Part shown: positions 12,123 through 25,710 of the stretch, one piece after another | Layout: every line of letters starts with the position of its first letter | How positions within the stretch are numbered: the first letter of the stretch is position 1 | Assembly (NCBI GenBank): GCA_019722365.1 | Contig: JADFUC010002431.1 | Location: 1,054,001-1,118,000 of the forward strand | Direction of reading: 5' to 3' | Source: Lithospermum erythrorhizon | Taxonomy: Eukaryota > Streptophyta > Magnoliopsida > Boraginales > Boraginaceae | Length of the DNA stretch: 64,000 nucleotides | Translations under genes and position numbers: made by a program | The notes under the pieces: generated by a model | What the model was told of the DNA's origin: nothing | Database searches by the model: none | Seen by the model: the letters and a program-made list of their open reading frames with translations, nothing else

Positions 12123-12657
12123 TGCTTGAATGTATTATGCATAACATAATAAATATTTGGATGTAACATTTGAGATTATTCTTGATCGATTATTATGATG
12201 CTCATTCACATGTGCTGATCATACATCATAAATACCTAATAGAATGTCATGTGTATTTTGAGACTTGTATGTTGGAAAGTCATTTGAAAATAATTTAAAG
12301 TGGAATGCAAAGTTAGACGTCTTATGTAGTTGTCTAAGCTTGAACCTTTTTTTTTTGGTTTTTCTTTTGAAAAATGAAAAATTCCCTTCTGACTCACGAA
12401 ATGTAGCATCTACACAAATGGTGTGATCCAACTAAATTGGCAAAAAAAAAATAGTTTCCAAAAGACTAAGAGTAACATGGTGAATCGACTATTATACACC
12501 TCTAAAATACACTTTGCTGAATGGTAAATCCGGAGACCAAGTTAGATGCTGCAAATGAAGAATGATCAGAAATCAAACCAGTTCAAGAATAGCTTTTGAT
12601 ATTGGTGCCACAAAAGCAACTTCCTAGCCACTCGCAGAACTCGGGCGCTCATGTTGA

Positions 12658-15600
12658 TCAGTAACCACCACCATATGAGCTCTGGCCATAATTACCTGCA
12701 CCTATCATCGGACTATAACCTCCCTGAAAGTTGGATATAGGAGGAAATCCCATTACCAGTTGCATCTGGCCACCCATGTTCATATTCATCCCCATCCCAG
12801 CACCCATTGCCTGCTGATTCATTCCACCATAACCTCCCATACCGACCCCCGGCCTTGGTCCTCCTATATCCATACCCATCATACCCGTATTTATACCAGT
12901 ACCCATCATTGAGTTTGGAGGAGGCCTTATAGCAACTGCACCAGCACGGCCCATCCCAGAACCAGAACCCATGGCCTTGCCCATGTGAAGAGTTGAAGTC
13001 ACTGGGGTTGTTGTAGGCTTTTCCATCCTTTTCTCCTTCCGATTTATAGCATCAAAGTCGATTCCAATATCAGACAAAGGATTTGTTTTCACTGCACATT
13101 GTGAGACTTGTATATCAGTTATTTATTTAGGGAAAGAAATCAAGTCTGAGCTATAACGGAAGACATGAAGATTTACCTCCGGATATATCTAAATTCACTA
13201 GCCCACGGCTCAGAGTATCTGTCCAGACAGTGGATTTTGTTGCAAATTGTTTGCGTTTTGAAGGTGGAGCAGTAGAAGAAGTCGACGAAGTTGAAGGGAG
13301 ACCTGCTTGTGAAGCCACCATTGCACTGGATCCCACTTGTCCAGTTGCGGAAGGCATCTGGGACTCCACTGAGAAGTTTGTAGCATTTAATTGTAAAGTT
13401 GACCCAGCAGAAACTTGAGGAACTGTGGTCTGACCTGCAGGAGCTCCATATCCTGGCTGCATATTGTAATTTCCATAAGGAACAGGGTTAGGCGCTGCAG
13501 CCTGGAAACCAGGACTCTGAAAACTACCATGCTGGGAGTGATTCATTTGAAATGTGAACCTTGTTTGTGGTGCTTGTGCAGCCTGGTTTGCATAGCCATT
13601 CAAGGATGAAAGTTGGCCACCATGAACCCCCAAACCAGATTGGGGTGCAGGTTGGGCAAATTGTGTAGGGAAATCTAGATGTACCACAAGCTGTCCAGGT
13701 TGATCTGCGAAACTAGTTGGTGCAGCTGGCTGGCCAGATTGAGCTGCAAAACCTATCTGCTGAGCTGTTGGGTCACTTGGAGACGAGAAAGTTACCGGAG
13801 ACACATTTTGATCAGTTTGGGGCAGGAAATCTGAATGTGGCACTGCTTGACTAACTGGTGTTACATACCCTGTCTCGGAATGGACATGAGGCTGAGGTCC
13901 AGTAGGTGGAAGAATATCAGCCAATATATCAATGCTCGGGTCATGAGTTGAAAATTCCTGCTGTTGGTATTGTGTGCTCGATTCACCAAATGGTGTAGAA
14001 GTTGTGCCAGAGAAGGACCATTCAGCTGCACCCTGAGAAACTTGCTGAAGCAGTTCAGGACCTTCATTCAAGGGACTTTGGAAGGAATTGGAACCAAAAC
14101 CTTGGTGTTGGCCTGCCGCACCATTTTGAGAAGGTATAGCTTTGAAAGGTCCATCACCGAATGGATTGCCAAATCCCTGCAAAATAAAATATATGTACAT
14201 AAATATCCATAATTCGGGCAGTTTAAAAGATATCCACAGATTAACACGGGTACAGGTAGACATCCACCAACCAAGAACTGCAAGTAATATCAAAATATTG
14301 ACTACATCGCAGACATATTGAGAAGTCATCACATAAAATATATTAGCTACCTGGCTATGCACTGAGGGCGCATCAGTTGGAGTAAATGTGGACAGAGAAT
14401 TTCTCAAACTATCAACTTCGCTTGATGAGGTTACAGATGTTGTCATCGACACCAACAGGTTACCAGTGAATGACTCGGAAGAAGAGAGAAGGAAATCCAT
14501 TTCTCCGCCAACAGTCATAGTTGGGACAGCACCACTTGATGTAGTTGAGGCAGCTGACATATGGGATATAAACAAGACTTCTAAGATATCATATAGGGAA
14601 ATATCACGCCCACAACAAGACAGTGAATGCCTAACAAGGTAGACTGATGTCGAGAAGAAACACGCAACCGCACCCCCCCCCCCCCGCCAAATATTAAATA
14701 AAAAGAAATCAATGTTACCGATATAACAATGCAAAAATGGATAATATTAAATAAAGAAATCAATGTTACCGATATAACAATGCAAAATAATTGGATAGCC
14801 TTAGGATTCTTCTGGAACCTTCGAAGCATTTTACATCCTATGTAAAAACAAAATCCGCTTGCTAACATACTGGGAACTACACCATTTTGCCATTATCCTT
14901 CCATTGTCCACTGCACAAACATCATCCTCCACCCAAAAAAGGAATAGAAGAAACACCAGGGATGTGGACAATGAGAGGCATAGAATCTTACAAAATAAGC
15001 TGAACAAGTCTTGCTCAGTTTTTCTTTGTCCTAATATTTTTACCCTCATATTTCCAATATCTAAGAATGCTGGATGAACTGAGCAGTTAAAATTTACAAG
15101 CAAACTCATTAAGTTGCCCCCTTTACTAAGAGAATTTTCATCAAGAATTAAATGACCCGAGATGCTAGAGTCACCAATCTTTTCTGGTGTCACCCATTCC
15201 AAACTATAATCTAATTTAGCATGAGAACTCAACCACTTTATAATTTTCTACATGATGCAGCCGGAGTAACATAATCCAACGTGGATTTTCATTTTGCTTA
15301 GAAAATTTACTTTTTAGATGATGTTAAACGACCTTAGGGTTTGACCTTTACCTGAATATGATCCACGAGAATCAAACTCATCAAATCCACCAGCCCCATT
15401 TTCATTCATAGCTGGGACAGCAGGCGCATTAGGTGCAGGAGCAGCTGTGCTGGTTGCTTAGGTTGAACTGCTGCTAGCAGGTGTAGAGGATGGCTTTGGA
15501 GCAGCTTGAAGTGTTTCTCCGTCCCTTGAAAGAATGGAATTGTCCCCATGATCCCACAATTCAGTAATAAACACAAGCCATGGAATATATGGGGGATGAG

Positions 15601-18318
15601 GGGACTAGGAGACTAAATATTTGAAAAATTGCTTACCTTCCACTGTAATTAGGGCTGTGTCTAGCACCAGTAGTCTCAGCACCACTGACAACCTCTTCAT
15701 AACTTGGAGGAGCATCAAAGTTCTGGTCCGAAAATTTGGGATAAATTGTTCTACCGGCAAAATTGAGATAGAATATTATAACAAAAGAAGATACGACTTC
15801 AAGTCATTGCGTGGGAAGATCATTTCATATTGCTAATACATTAGATTACATATCACACTACCTTCCATCCTGAGATTGCTCATCGGCTTTGGCAATGCTA
15901 CCTCTGAAACCAATGTGAAAAAGAACAAGAGTTCCACAAACTTAGAAACTGCCTCTCAAAAAGGCCATGCATAAAGACTAATGAACATGCCAAATCACAT
16001 GAAAAGTAAAAACAAAAAATGCAGAATATTTCAAACCTTGAAGAATACTGGTCATCATCTTTATACTTATCTCTATCAGAGCTTCTACCTCTTGAACTAC
16101 GGTTATCTACACTACGACTTCTTCCACGATAATCATCATCTCCGACGTAGCGCTCTGCATACTCTCTTCCATATCGATCCCCATCATGACCATATGTGTA
16201 TCGGTCATCATCTCCGTACCCATACTCTCTACCTCTCCCATTATCATTCCGCTCATCACCTCTACTTCTATAATGGTCATCACCATGACCGCCTGAACCT
16301 GAATATGAACCAGGTAGGTACATTCCACCCGCTGGTATGTTGCGAAACCTAAGTAGATATTTATAATTTTACATTAAACAGATAAAAAAAATTAGCACGA
16401 AAACGTATCAAAGGAAGAATATTCAATGCACATCAATAGCTAGATCACATGTTTGTAGATTTTCTTAAAATATTCAGCTGATTGTACCCATATGCAATGG
16501 AATCTAAAGTAAGGACAAGATGAAGAAGCTAGCAGTAGTGAAATTATGCATCTGCTGACCCACTCACAAGAAAACACATATCTGATAGAAGTGAGCTTAT
16601 ATTTGACTGTCACATTTTAAGCCCCTGAATCAGATGATGTTATGGATGCCAGATCGTTTTCATATTTCACAGATAATATTACTTGAAATATTTGACGCTA
16701 TTATACATTATAGTAAGTTTGGTCAACCTAAGGGCAAAGGGAATGTTCAAATAAGGTACCTTGAACTCTTGGGAATCAACAAAGAGCAACATCATAGAAA
16801 AAATTAAGCTAGTTATCGATTTGATGTTCATATGTAATCGTTATAAACTTTTGCACAGAATCATAAACGATCAAATTGCATTAAATGGTTACCTATGGAT
16901 GGGCCCTTTGGCTTAAATCCACAACAACGCATTTTGAAATATACGTTATCATATGAAAACAGAACTTCACCAAAAATTAAGAGAATCACACTAAAGTACT
17001 TACTTTTCTCTGTTAGAAGCAGCCTTCTCCCGAACTTCTTGTATTCTTTCCTTATCATTCAACAAAACAACTAGAACTTGTGATTTTTTTCTGACATTGC
17101 TACCTTGATCCCTCCCTCTTGAATCAATGTATTGGAAGTCTGACAATGTCTAAACAATGAAAGAGTACTCGTTTGTAAATATTCAAACTACAAGTATAGG
17201 ACAAAGGGAAAGGGAGTGGTGTAAGAATATATTTTTATTTTAAAAGGAAAAATGGCACCTTATTAAAATGAAAATGAACTTACTTGTATTTGGTGTGCGT
17301 GTTCCCTGATATCATCTATGACTCTCTCAGACCCATGAGCTACCAAATATTCCAAAACAGTCAAAGCCTGCAAATTCATATATATTATAGTTTCACTGGC
17401 AAGTTCCAAGTCATCACTGCATGAAAAGTAAACAATAAAAGTGTAAAAGCCAATTCCAAAATCCAACATCAAAATAACAGCTTAATCCGAAAGACTAATA
17501 GAAGTTTACTGGTGAGAATAGAAACAAAGATATACATAACATTTGTGAAAAAGATTCTGCAGAAAGTATTAGAAGTCGCCTCTACATTCTAAACCTGAGC
17601 ACTCGGGTACAAGAAAAAATGGGGTTTTAACAGATATTAAGAGTACGGTAGTATAACCAACCTTGTTAACATGCCGCCAATTTTTCCTAGTGTCATTACT
17701 GCGCTTCCACAAAACTGACATTATCATCTGATATTCATGACTGTAACTCATCAAAATAAATTAATAAGAAGCATGTCTCAAAAATTTAACTGCACCAAAT
17801 AATCTCTAGAGATGGAAAAATTCTCACTAGTTTCTAGTAGCCTGCGCAATTTCAGCAAGAAGTGTGCCATGGGGACCCCATGGCTCATTACTAGTGGCGT
17901 CAAGGACCTAGACATAAGAAAACAACAATTCTTAGGTAGCATGTATGAAGCGACAATCTTTATAGGGTATGACAGTCAAAATGAGTAATGAAGATAACGT
18001 AAAAATAGGTAGCACAGAAGTCTAAGGTAAAATACCTTCTGTTCTATCGAAGGGACTTTCAGAACTTTCTTATTGACTCCCCTCTTTCTGCAAGCAAGAA
18101 AATGGCATGAGATAAAGCTACCCATTAGGCTTGAAATGTTGAGACAGTGTCAATTTATGAAGAGGTATTCGGCTGACATATTTATTGTAGAATACATGTA
18201 AATGTACACCTAAGAGAGCTATAAGTTTCTGCATCTATAAGACAATACCTTAACAAAACTCAAAAACAAGACATTGCACTTACAAATCACGGACAGTTTG
18301 ATCAAAAGCCTTCTTCAT
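12658..18318 (-). CDS. EPSIN2: ENTH-domain clathrin adaptor, EPSIN2/3-like, with one in-frame TAA
   Basis: Thirteen exons on the minus strand, in order: 18284-18318, 18036-18087, 17828-17907, 17662-17740, 17284-17367, 17004-17149, 16037-16348, 15862-15903, 15637-15750, 15352-15524, 14351-14553, 13177-14176, 12658-13091. All have GT-AG borders, and the total is 2754 bp (918 codons with stop), close to Arabidopsis EPSIN2. The ENTH domain spans about residues 10-160 ([57 protein letters not shown]); it binds phosphoinositides. A charged Arg/Asp/Gly/Tyr-rich linker, [14 protein letters not shown], a GNPFGDGPF segment and a Gln/Pro-rich then Gly/Met-rich tail follow. The role is clathrin-coated vesicle formation at Golgi and endosomal membranes. 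Oddity: codon 337 in exon 10 (15460-15458) is TAA where the flanking frame is sound; CAA to TAA would explain it. The exon 9 acceptor is the least certain border. Confidence 0.9.
14691..14789 (-). repeat. 53-bp tandem duplication in epsin intron 10
   Basis: The block ATATTAAATAAA...GAAATCAATGTTACCGATAT...GCAAAA occurs twice in a row with two-base length differences. It lies directly beside a run of 13 C on the plus strand (about 14672-14684). It is intronic and has no coding role. Confidence 0.85.
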
Positions 18319-19079
18319 TTTTCCATGAATGCAGAAGGAAAATCCTCCTTAATATATCACTCTTCAAAAATTCTATTAACAGGAACATAACAAAAATCAA
18401 TAAATCAAGACAGAGTGTTTTTCACGATATGGATGAAACTGGATAGCAAACTATCAAGCTTAAAAAACATCAGCAACATTCACATAGTAGTAAGACTTCC
18501 AAAATGTATATACATACTAATCAAATCCTAACCGGAACTCAGAAACTCTACCCAAACAAAAAATGCAGTTTCGAAAGAAAAACAACTCAGTGTCTCCAAC
18601 CAAGTTTCTCCTTTCCCGATCTTAATCAAGAACCCCAACAAATTCAATCTTCTTATAGTAAAGCAGACTATAAATCTTCAAATCAAATCCAAACATCAAG
18701 ACTCACAATAAACAAGCATTAACCCAACAATGGCAATCGTATCAACAATGATAAAATCAAATAGATTGCAAAGATCACATTTTTATAGTATCCCATTTCA
18801 AGAAACCAATCTTTTTACATAAACAAATAGGACCTAGGCCAAAGACTATCTAAATATCAATAAAACAAAATAGTAACTAGGCCAAAGACTATCTAGAATC
18901 CAATAAAACAAATAATCTTGAATAATAACAATGAAAAATACCATTCCATCAAATCTAAAGTAAGCATAAATGCATAGTAAAGATAACATCTTTTTGAGTT
19001 TACTAATCGTATGAGTTGTAAAAAGATCACACCTTGAGCGTACCAAGAAGATGGAAGGTCCTGTAGTATCTGGAACCAA
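18319..19079 (-). other. 5' untranslated region and probable 5' UTR intron of the epsin gene
   Basis: No other gene is seen here. Near 19036-19079 the minus strand has an exon-like stretch ending in CGCTCAAG|GTGTGAT, a good donor, which could be a leader exon spliced close to the ATG at 18318. The acceptor is not fixed. A run of nine or ten G on the plus strand ends the block near 19082-19091. Confidence 0.35.
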
Positions 19080-20057
19080 ATTTGGGGGGGGGGTCTAGGT
19101 ATGGAGGGAGACAGTAGAGCTTACATAGTTACATGACAACTAATTGGGACAATGGTATATTTTTTCCCCTCTTGCTTCATGCCCTTCATTTTGTTTTTGA
19201 AAGTCAGTTACGTTAATTTCGAAAAATTAGTTAGTTAGTTCTGCTTAAAGATAATTAAAGTAGAACTAAATTTGCATGCAAAAATACTGGTTTTCGACAT
19301 CCCAAAAAGACTTTTAAATACAAAATATTTATGCAAATAATGTTTACCGGTGAGCATCCTATACTTTATTTTATTTAAGTGCCTCTTTTATTGTCATTTC
19401 ATTGATTTAAATAATTGTCTGATATCAGATTCGTAGTTCTGCATTATATTGTCAGTGATGACGACAATATATGATGTATATGTCGAGTAAAGCGAGGTCG
19501 CTGATAGGAAATACGCCCAAAGGAGGTAGAGACCTTTATTTGAAGTTATGAATATTGCGTTAAGCATCGCCAAATCTTGAGAGAATCTTGCTCCCCGAGT
19601 AAAGGCGAGAGGGATCGGATAGTGGACATCGCACTTGTGATAAGAAGGAGGTTGTTTCGAAATTAATCCATAAATGAAAGGGTTAATGGCGTTGGGGCGT
19701 CATTAGCGTTTAAAAAAATTTGGATTGAATCGGCACCGTGTTTTGAATCGTCATGTTCAATGTTAACAATCACCTAATCTCTTATTTCGTCGAAACATTT
19801 TGTTAATTAAGTAAGATGCATTAGTTTTTCTCAAAAAAAATTGAGGTAATTTAGTCATGCGTTAAACTATACCTACAATTAAATTTGTGGACGATTCTCA
19901 AATACAAAAAGTAATGAGTATTTTTAAATAAAAATGAAATCTCATCCCTCTTCGTTACAGCCAATACATGCACTTACCCGCCTCCGCGCCACTTTCGAAA
20001 TTTATTCTAAAATAGTTGCTTGAAACTTAATTTTAGTGAACATTCATTGGAAGTAGT
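19080..20057. other. Spacer and epsin promoter side
   Basis: No coding resemblance on either strand. The first few hundred bases are the presumed promoter of the minus-strand epsin gene. The rest is AT-rich spacer leading to a more GC-rich repeat. Confidence 0.4.
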
Positions 20058-22286
20058 TGTAGCGACCCGCCAGAATTAAATGCGCGCGAGTTAGAATGCG
20101 TCGAATCACCGGGCCTTCGTCGCTACGTCGATGGATGACTCGATTTTTTGAAGAAACACGTCTTGAAACAACTCGACAATACAATATACAACTAACGACG
20201 GCTTTTAAAGAAAAGCGATCATTAATTGGTGCTTAGCACGTAACGACAACCGGCCAGCTAGCGACAACCAAGTCGCTGAAAATATGACTTTCACAGACAA
20301 TGCAATCCCGACAAAATAAAAGAGGCGTGAGGATCAGCTAATAGCCATTCAAAACACAGTCTGAGCTTACCCGAAGAAACCCGTCGAGAAAGAACAAACG
20401 CCACTGTCAACCTAGCAATAAAATTGCCTTTGTGGCGAATAGGGTGTAAGGCTGCCAGCTTAGTGAATATATATCTCGAAATGAAATCAACTTCCAATCC
20501 TTGCTTGATAGTGTATCAAAGGAATTAACTATTGCATCACGATAGATAAGTAGTATATGATATTATTCATTTCCCAGGATCTTAATATAAAGTCACTAGC
20601 AGGTTTAAATTTATCATTTAAATTATAATTAAGTAGAATTGTTCTTAGGGAATTATCAAAAATGATGTGATCCCAGCCGATAACATCACATTATATCTCA
20701 AGAAAAGCGTAACAGCAGCACAACAAATCGACCTACATCCACTTACGATAGCAGCGACAACATACCAGCGATTAAATATTTCAGCTGACGACAGCTCAGC
20801 AATAGTATCGGCTTCATTTCGGCAATATCAACTTCGAAAGCGATAGTATCGGCTTCGACAACTCAACAATAGTATCGGCTTCGACAACTCGCTGACTTCG
20901 ACAATCTACCTTTATTATAAGTCGGGTTTACCAGTAATGCGCGTATATTGGCCTCAGCCTGCGGGGAGAAACTTATGCTTGCGTCGACATAGTATCACCC
21001 GGTCGTAACGAGTGCAAGCAATCGCGGCGAATCGCTACTAGGTGCAGAAGCGAAATCCGCAAAATCTTACTAGAAGCAGGCGAATGCCGGACCCGACAAC
21101 TCAAGCGAAAACATCAACTCGTATACAACTCTTCTAATACGACTCAAACAACTCCTCAAAACACACAATACATTCATAAGACCACAACATAGCAAACTCA
21201 ACCAGCATAATCAACATATAATTCAACACAAAATCATATATATACGCATACGCATATCCGTAATCAAATAGTTAATCGGCCGTGGGAATAGATACTCGCT
21301 TTCGGCTAAGCCCAAGTAAGCTCCGGCGCATCGCGACAGCGGACTTTCCCTTGATCAACGCCTAAAAACATTCAAAATTATAATTATTAACGCCTTGACT
21401 AGTAATATAACATTCTACTATATATATAATCTAAATACCCGATACCCCAAAATAACCCAGCAAAAGTTCCCACATCGCCTTATTCAACTGAGTTCATGAC
21501 TTTCCTATTAATGATCGAGTTCAATTACTAGTTCAAAGGTCTAACGTTCGATATTAACAACTAATCATCCACATTTCTAACCGTCTTTAATCACCAAATC
21601 AATTACATATTCAACTTACAAAACTCATAATATCCGAACATTCTCAATCACCTAAAAATCTGACTTACACCTCGAAAACAATCACAAATAAAGTCCACCA
21701 GCAGTACACTTCTATCATTTCACAAAACCCATTTAGAAAAAAGTCAGCAAAAAGTCAGCTATAATCTCGACAATTTCAACCCCCATAAATCGATTATTAT
21801 CACGCTTTTATACGATGTCTAGCGCAGATAATGGAATTACATAACATGATAAACATCAAGCTCAAAGTCGACTCAAATTCCCAAAAGTCAGCATCCTGAG
21901 CTTCGAAATACTCCCAAAGATTGACTTTCTTACCTTAAAGCGTAGAGGATGACTCGAAGCTCTCAAAGAAATTTTAGAATGAAAATTTCGCGAATGAGGG
22001 GAAGAAAATGGAAGAAGCAATCGAAAGGAAAATGGGGAGGAATTTCGGCTATGTGAAAAAAAGAAGAAGAAGATGAAAAAAATGATGATAAGGCATTTGG
22101 ATAGGTATAAAAAGGTCCCGTGGGGTCCGCGCCAAAATATCTCAAGAATAGCTCGCTTCTCGTTCGGTTTTCGGTTTAGTTTCTCGTCTCGATTTAACAA
22201 CGCCTTTCAACATAAATTTTTAAACGTTCTAACCCCAAATAATATTACAATAATACTCATGCGGAGCGGGTTATTGATAGTTGTTG
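20058..22286. mobile_element. Putative 2.2-kb solo LTR (Gypsy type) or similar repeat
   Basis: The block is clearly less AT-rich than its surroundings and holds many CG dinucleotides. It starts TGTAGCGACCCGCC and near its end has GCGGAGCGGGTTATT, a loosely matching inverted end like those I know from plant Gypsy LTRs (TGTAACGACCC ... GGGTCGTTACA). GTAGT lies just before 20058 and again at 22287-22291, a possible 5-bp target duplication. TATAAAAAGG near 22107 could be its promoter. Short repeats of CAATAGTATCGGCTTC occur near 20800-20880. No gag or pol coding is visible, which fits a solo LTR or a non-autonomous element. The ends remain tentative. Confidence 0.4.
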
Positions 22287-22670
22287 GTAGTTGATGGAGA
22301 AAGGTCGAAGGGGTGGGATGGGTAGGGGGTGAGGGATAAGTGGGCAGGGGTGGGGATGTTGGAAGATGAAATGGGTTTATATTTGTTAAAAATATCCATT
22401 ATTTTTATATTTGAAAATTGACTCCAAAATCTAATTTTAGGTATAGTTTAATGTGAGGATTAAATTGCCCTCAATATTTTTGAGAAAAGTTGGCGGAATC
22501 TCGCGAACTATGATTGGAGTTGGGCCCAGAGTAATAGATTGGCATATTTTTAAACATCAGTGATCGAATATGGTCGATTTGAAGCATGAATGATCTAGCG
22601 ATTTTTTAAGTGATGTTAAATCTGAGTGCTTTTAAATGAAATCCAAACATTATCAATTGCTTTAAATATA

Positions 22671-22689
22671 GATGGATGGATGGATGGAG
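22671..22689 (+). repeat. (GATG)n microsatellite
   Basis: GATG is repeated about four and a half times in a row, in spacer DNA. Confidence 0.9.
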
Positions 22690-23000
22690 TGTTAGTGACG
22701 AAGCTCCCGAGCAGGTTGATGTTTTCGCTCTTGATTCTCTTAATAAAATTGAATTGTAATTTTAGATTTGATTGGAAGAACACCTTGAGCTAACAAAAAA
22801 TTAAAATGAACACATCTTTAACAGGAAATGGAAAATAATTTTCTTCAAGTTCAAAGGACCAAACAATAAAATGATCATAGTTTTGTATATTAATCCAAGT
22901 TGCATTGAGTGAGCAAACCAAGCTTACTTTCTCAGTTGGAAGCTTAAGAGTGACGGATAAAAAAGATTATATTTTTTATTATGGATTATATATAAGTAAA

Positions 23001-23494
23001 AGGACGAATGACACCAAAGATCACTAATCTTTGCTAATTTTTGTATTTCGGTCACCCTATTTTGATAATGCACAGTTTGAATCGTCGCATTTAATTGATT
23101 AATTTTTTGCCACGCGTGCTTTATGAATTTATTACTTGTTTTGGGGACGTTTAAACATTTAAGCAGGGAATAATATTTTAAACAGGGATAATATCCTCTT
23201 AACATCGAGCAGCTCCCTGGCCATAACCCTTTACTTATTTAAGCAAGGGATAATACCCTTTTCAGTACAACCTCCACTCCACCCCTTAAAAGACTATATT
23301 ACCCTTGTAAAAATGTTTAAAATTACCCCAAAACAAGTATTCAGTTCTTAAAATACGTCCGATTTGTCAAGGTAAGCAATTGAAATGTAAGTAATGTCCG
23401 AGCCGGGTATTATCAAAATAGGTATTGCTCAATAGGGTGATCGAAGTCACGAAAATTAATAAAGTCTAGTAATTTTTTATGTAAATTCGTCTTG
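23001..23494. mobile_element. Foldback MITE, about 0.5 kb
   Basis: The left end (GACGAATGACACC..., CGGTCACCCTATTTTGATAAT) is matched in reverse complement by the right end (ATTATCAAAATAGG..., AGGGTGATCGAAGTC, AAATTCGTC). Further in, ACTTGTTTTGGGG and ATTTAAGCAGGG also find their complements, so the arms run about 200 bp or more. There are no coding signs. It is a palindromic non-autonomous element. Confidence 0.7.
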
Positions 23495-25710
23495 AAGTAA
23501 AATATTCAGTTAATGTCAGCTTGTGATAATCGTAAGAACCCACATTGAGTCCACCATCCAGGCTCTTTTCAATTTATAAAGTCATCATTATAAAGTGAAG
23601 CAACACAATATATCACAATTTTATTGTGCGCCCAATATGATCAATCATTACCAAAGATTCTGCGAAAAAACTACTAGTATATGAACTTAAAAGGGTTTAT
23701 TTAAAAAAGGCTTGAAAAACCATTTGTGAGTTGTGGTCAACTTCTAGAAGGTTGAAGCAGAGGAAAACTGACCTTTTCCCACCCAACAATATCCACTATA
23801 TGTATATTGCTCCCTTACATTCTCCACAACTCCAAAATGCAAGAAATAAAGGCCAACTAAAATTTATTATAACATCACAACAAGTGGACAATAACTAGTG
23901 AACACTTTTCCTTTTTGCCTTTTGTTTCTTCAGATAAGTTTTTATTGGCTCGACATTCATGAATTTATATTTGTCAGTTGAGAAATGGACTCCAACTCTT
24001 TATGGATAAAATCGAACTTATTAAAAAATAACCGATGCTAATTTGTTGGATATAAAAGAGAATATTAGAGAGTTGTGAATCCAAAATTCTCTTATTTGTG
24101 TGTCGATGAAGCTTAGCGAATGGGATCAAGCAATAAAGTTTGAAAAATCGTGCGGTCTGCTGATAACTTGAGGGTGTGGGGAGAGTGATAACTTTATAAG
24201 AAACAAAAGAATTTCACAGTAACCTTAGTAATGTGATTGACTACTTATGCTAAAATACTGGCGCCCCTTGAAGTGGGGAGTGCAAATCCGAGTAAATGAG
24301 CTCGGAAGTGTAAGCAGGAGTGCGGCCTGCGGGGCCAGAATGCAGTTCGAAAGAGTCGTGCGAGCCCACTTTTGCTTCCGGTCGAGTTCGGTTTTGCACA
24401 TTTCAAACTTGAAATCAGAATTTGATTTGGCATTCAAATCAAATGGGAGTTACATACGTTTTTATTTGGTCATTAAGGGTGTTTAGTGCACCTTAATGTA
24501 GGAAACGTTACAGTTGCTTATTACTCTACACATGTTCTTGAATGATCCGTCGGCCACAACTTGCAAGAAATCGAAAAAACTTCGCGATTCACAAAATCCG
24601 AGAGCTCCCATCTCTCTTTTCCATTGCTTTTCTGTCAGTAATCTTTTCAGTACCGTGATGGCGGTTAGATCGTCGGTTCGTAGTCTTTAGTGAAGCCGAT
24701 GCGAGGAGTCAGTTTTATCACGGGAAGCGTGCGTCTGTCGTCCCTTGGCATCGAGGGAAAGAGGAATTCGAATCTCACGTTTTAAGAAGCGTTATGGCGT
24801 GACTCCCGTCGGTTTCGTTGTAATTGTTAGATTCGTTTGTAATCGTTTCATTTCGTATGAGTTTTGTATTGTTTGTTTGCGAAGTTTTTGTTGTATAGTT
24901 TCGTTTTTATTAGTTCCTACGTAATTTTGATCTAGAATAAAAAAATTCATATAATATATTTGGTGAATATTTTGATGGACATCATTTTTAATATATTTCA
25001 CAATTGTATTATACAGAATAATTTTTTATTCAAATTAAAGTTATTAATATCAATTAAAATTTTAAAATTCATTACATATGATTCGGCCCTGTATATGAGC
25101 ATAAACAAGTCAAATGTTATAATATATTCCGTAGTTTTCTATGAATGAAAATAGTATATCATATATATTCAATTAGTAAATATAAACCTTACAACTGTTT
25201 ATTAAATTATTATTATGTTACTATATTAATTATGTAACTCAAAATTTATTTGAGTGTACTTTTAATTTGAACACAAACTAATGTACAGAGTAACAAAAAA
25301 CATTTAGTATATTATGAACTACAAAATTCAACGCAATAACTAAAAGTAATTTGAAGTCTAGTTCCGTATACAGCTATTAATCCTATAATCGTATTATCAA
25401 GTATCGAAATAAATGATTATTTAGAAAAAATTTTAATTTTTATAATAGTTTTTATAATCCCAATGTAGATTTTAAGCTATCAGCCCAATAAAAGCAGCTT
25501 TTATTTAAATAATTATTTATTTTAAAACGGAAAAATTATATAACACAATAACAATTCTTAAAAGTTAGGCTTAAATTACGTAAGTTAAACCCTATACTCA
25601 TACGTACGTATACTTCATTTGAAGTCTAGTTCCCTTTTACCACAAAAGTTGATGGGGTCGGCCATATATGACAATAAACTGTTGGCTTAAACTATAAAAT
25701 GGAGAAAAAA
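23495..25710. other. Spacer with a GC-richer insert-like block at about 24240-24830
   Basis: No gene is recognised. The block 24240-24830 has markedly more G+C than its flanks and includes GGCGCC, CGGCCTGCGGGGCC and several CG-rich words, as in LTRs seen elsewhere in the window. TGTTGGATATAAAAG at about 24045 could be an LTR start. I could not pair it with a second copy. The remainder (24900-25710) is AT-rich spacer. Confidence 0.35.

Noticed and set aside
14831..15232. 133-residue minus-strand open frame inside the epsin gene
   Set aside because: It falls in intron 10. The exons on either side join in frame (TCA G|CT GCC) without it, and its sequence does not look like epsin.
15981..16352. 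His/Tyr-rich plus-strand open frame
   Set aside because: It is the shadow of the Arg/Asp/Gly/Tyr-rich epsin exon 7 on the other strand.
21862..22200. 112-residue minus-strand open frame with a Phe/Ser-rich stretch
   Set aside because: It comes from a purine-rich tract inside the putative solo LTR and shows no domain.
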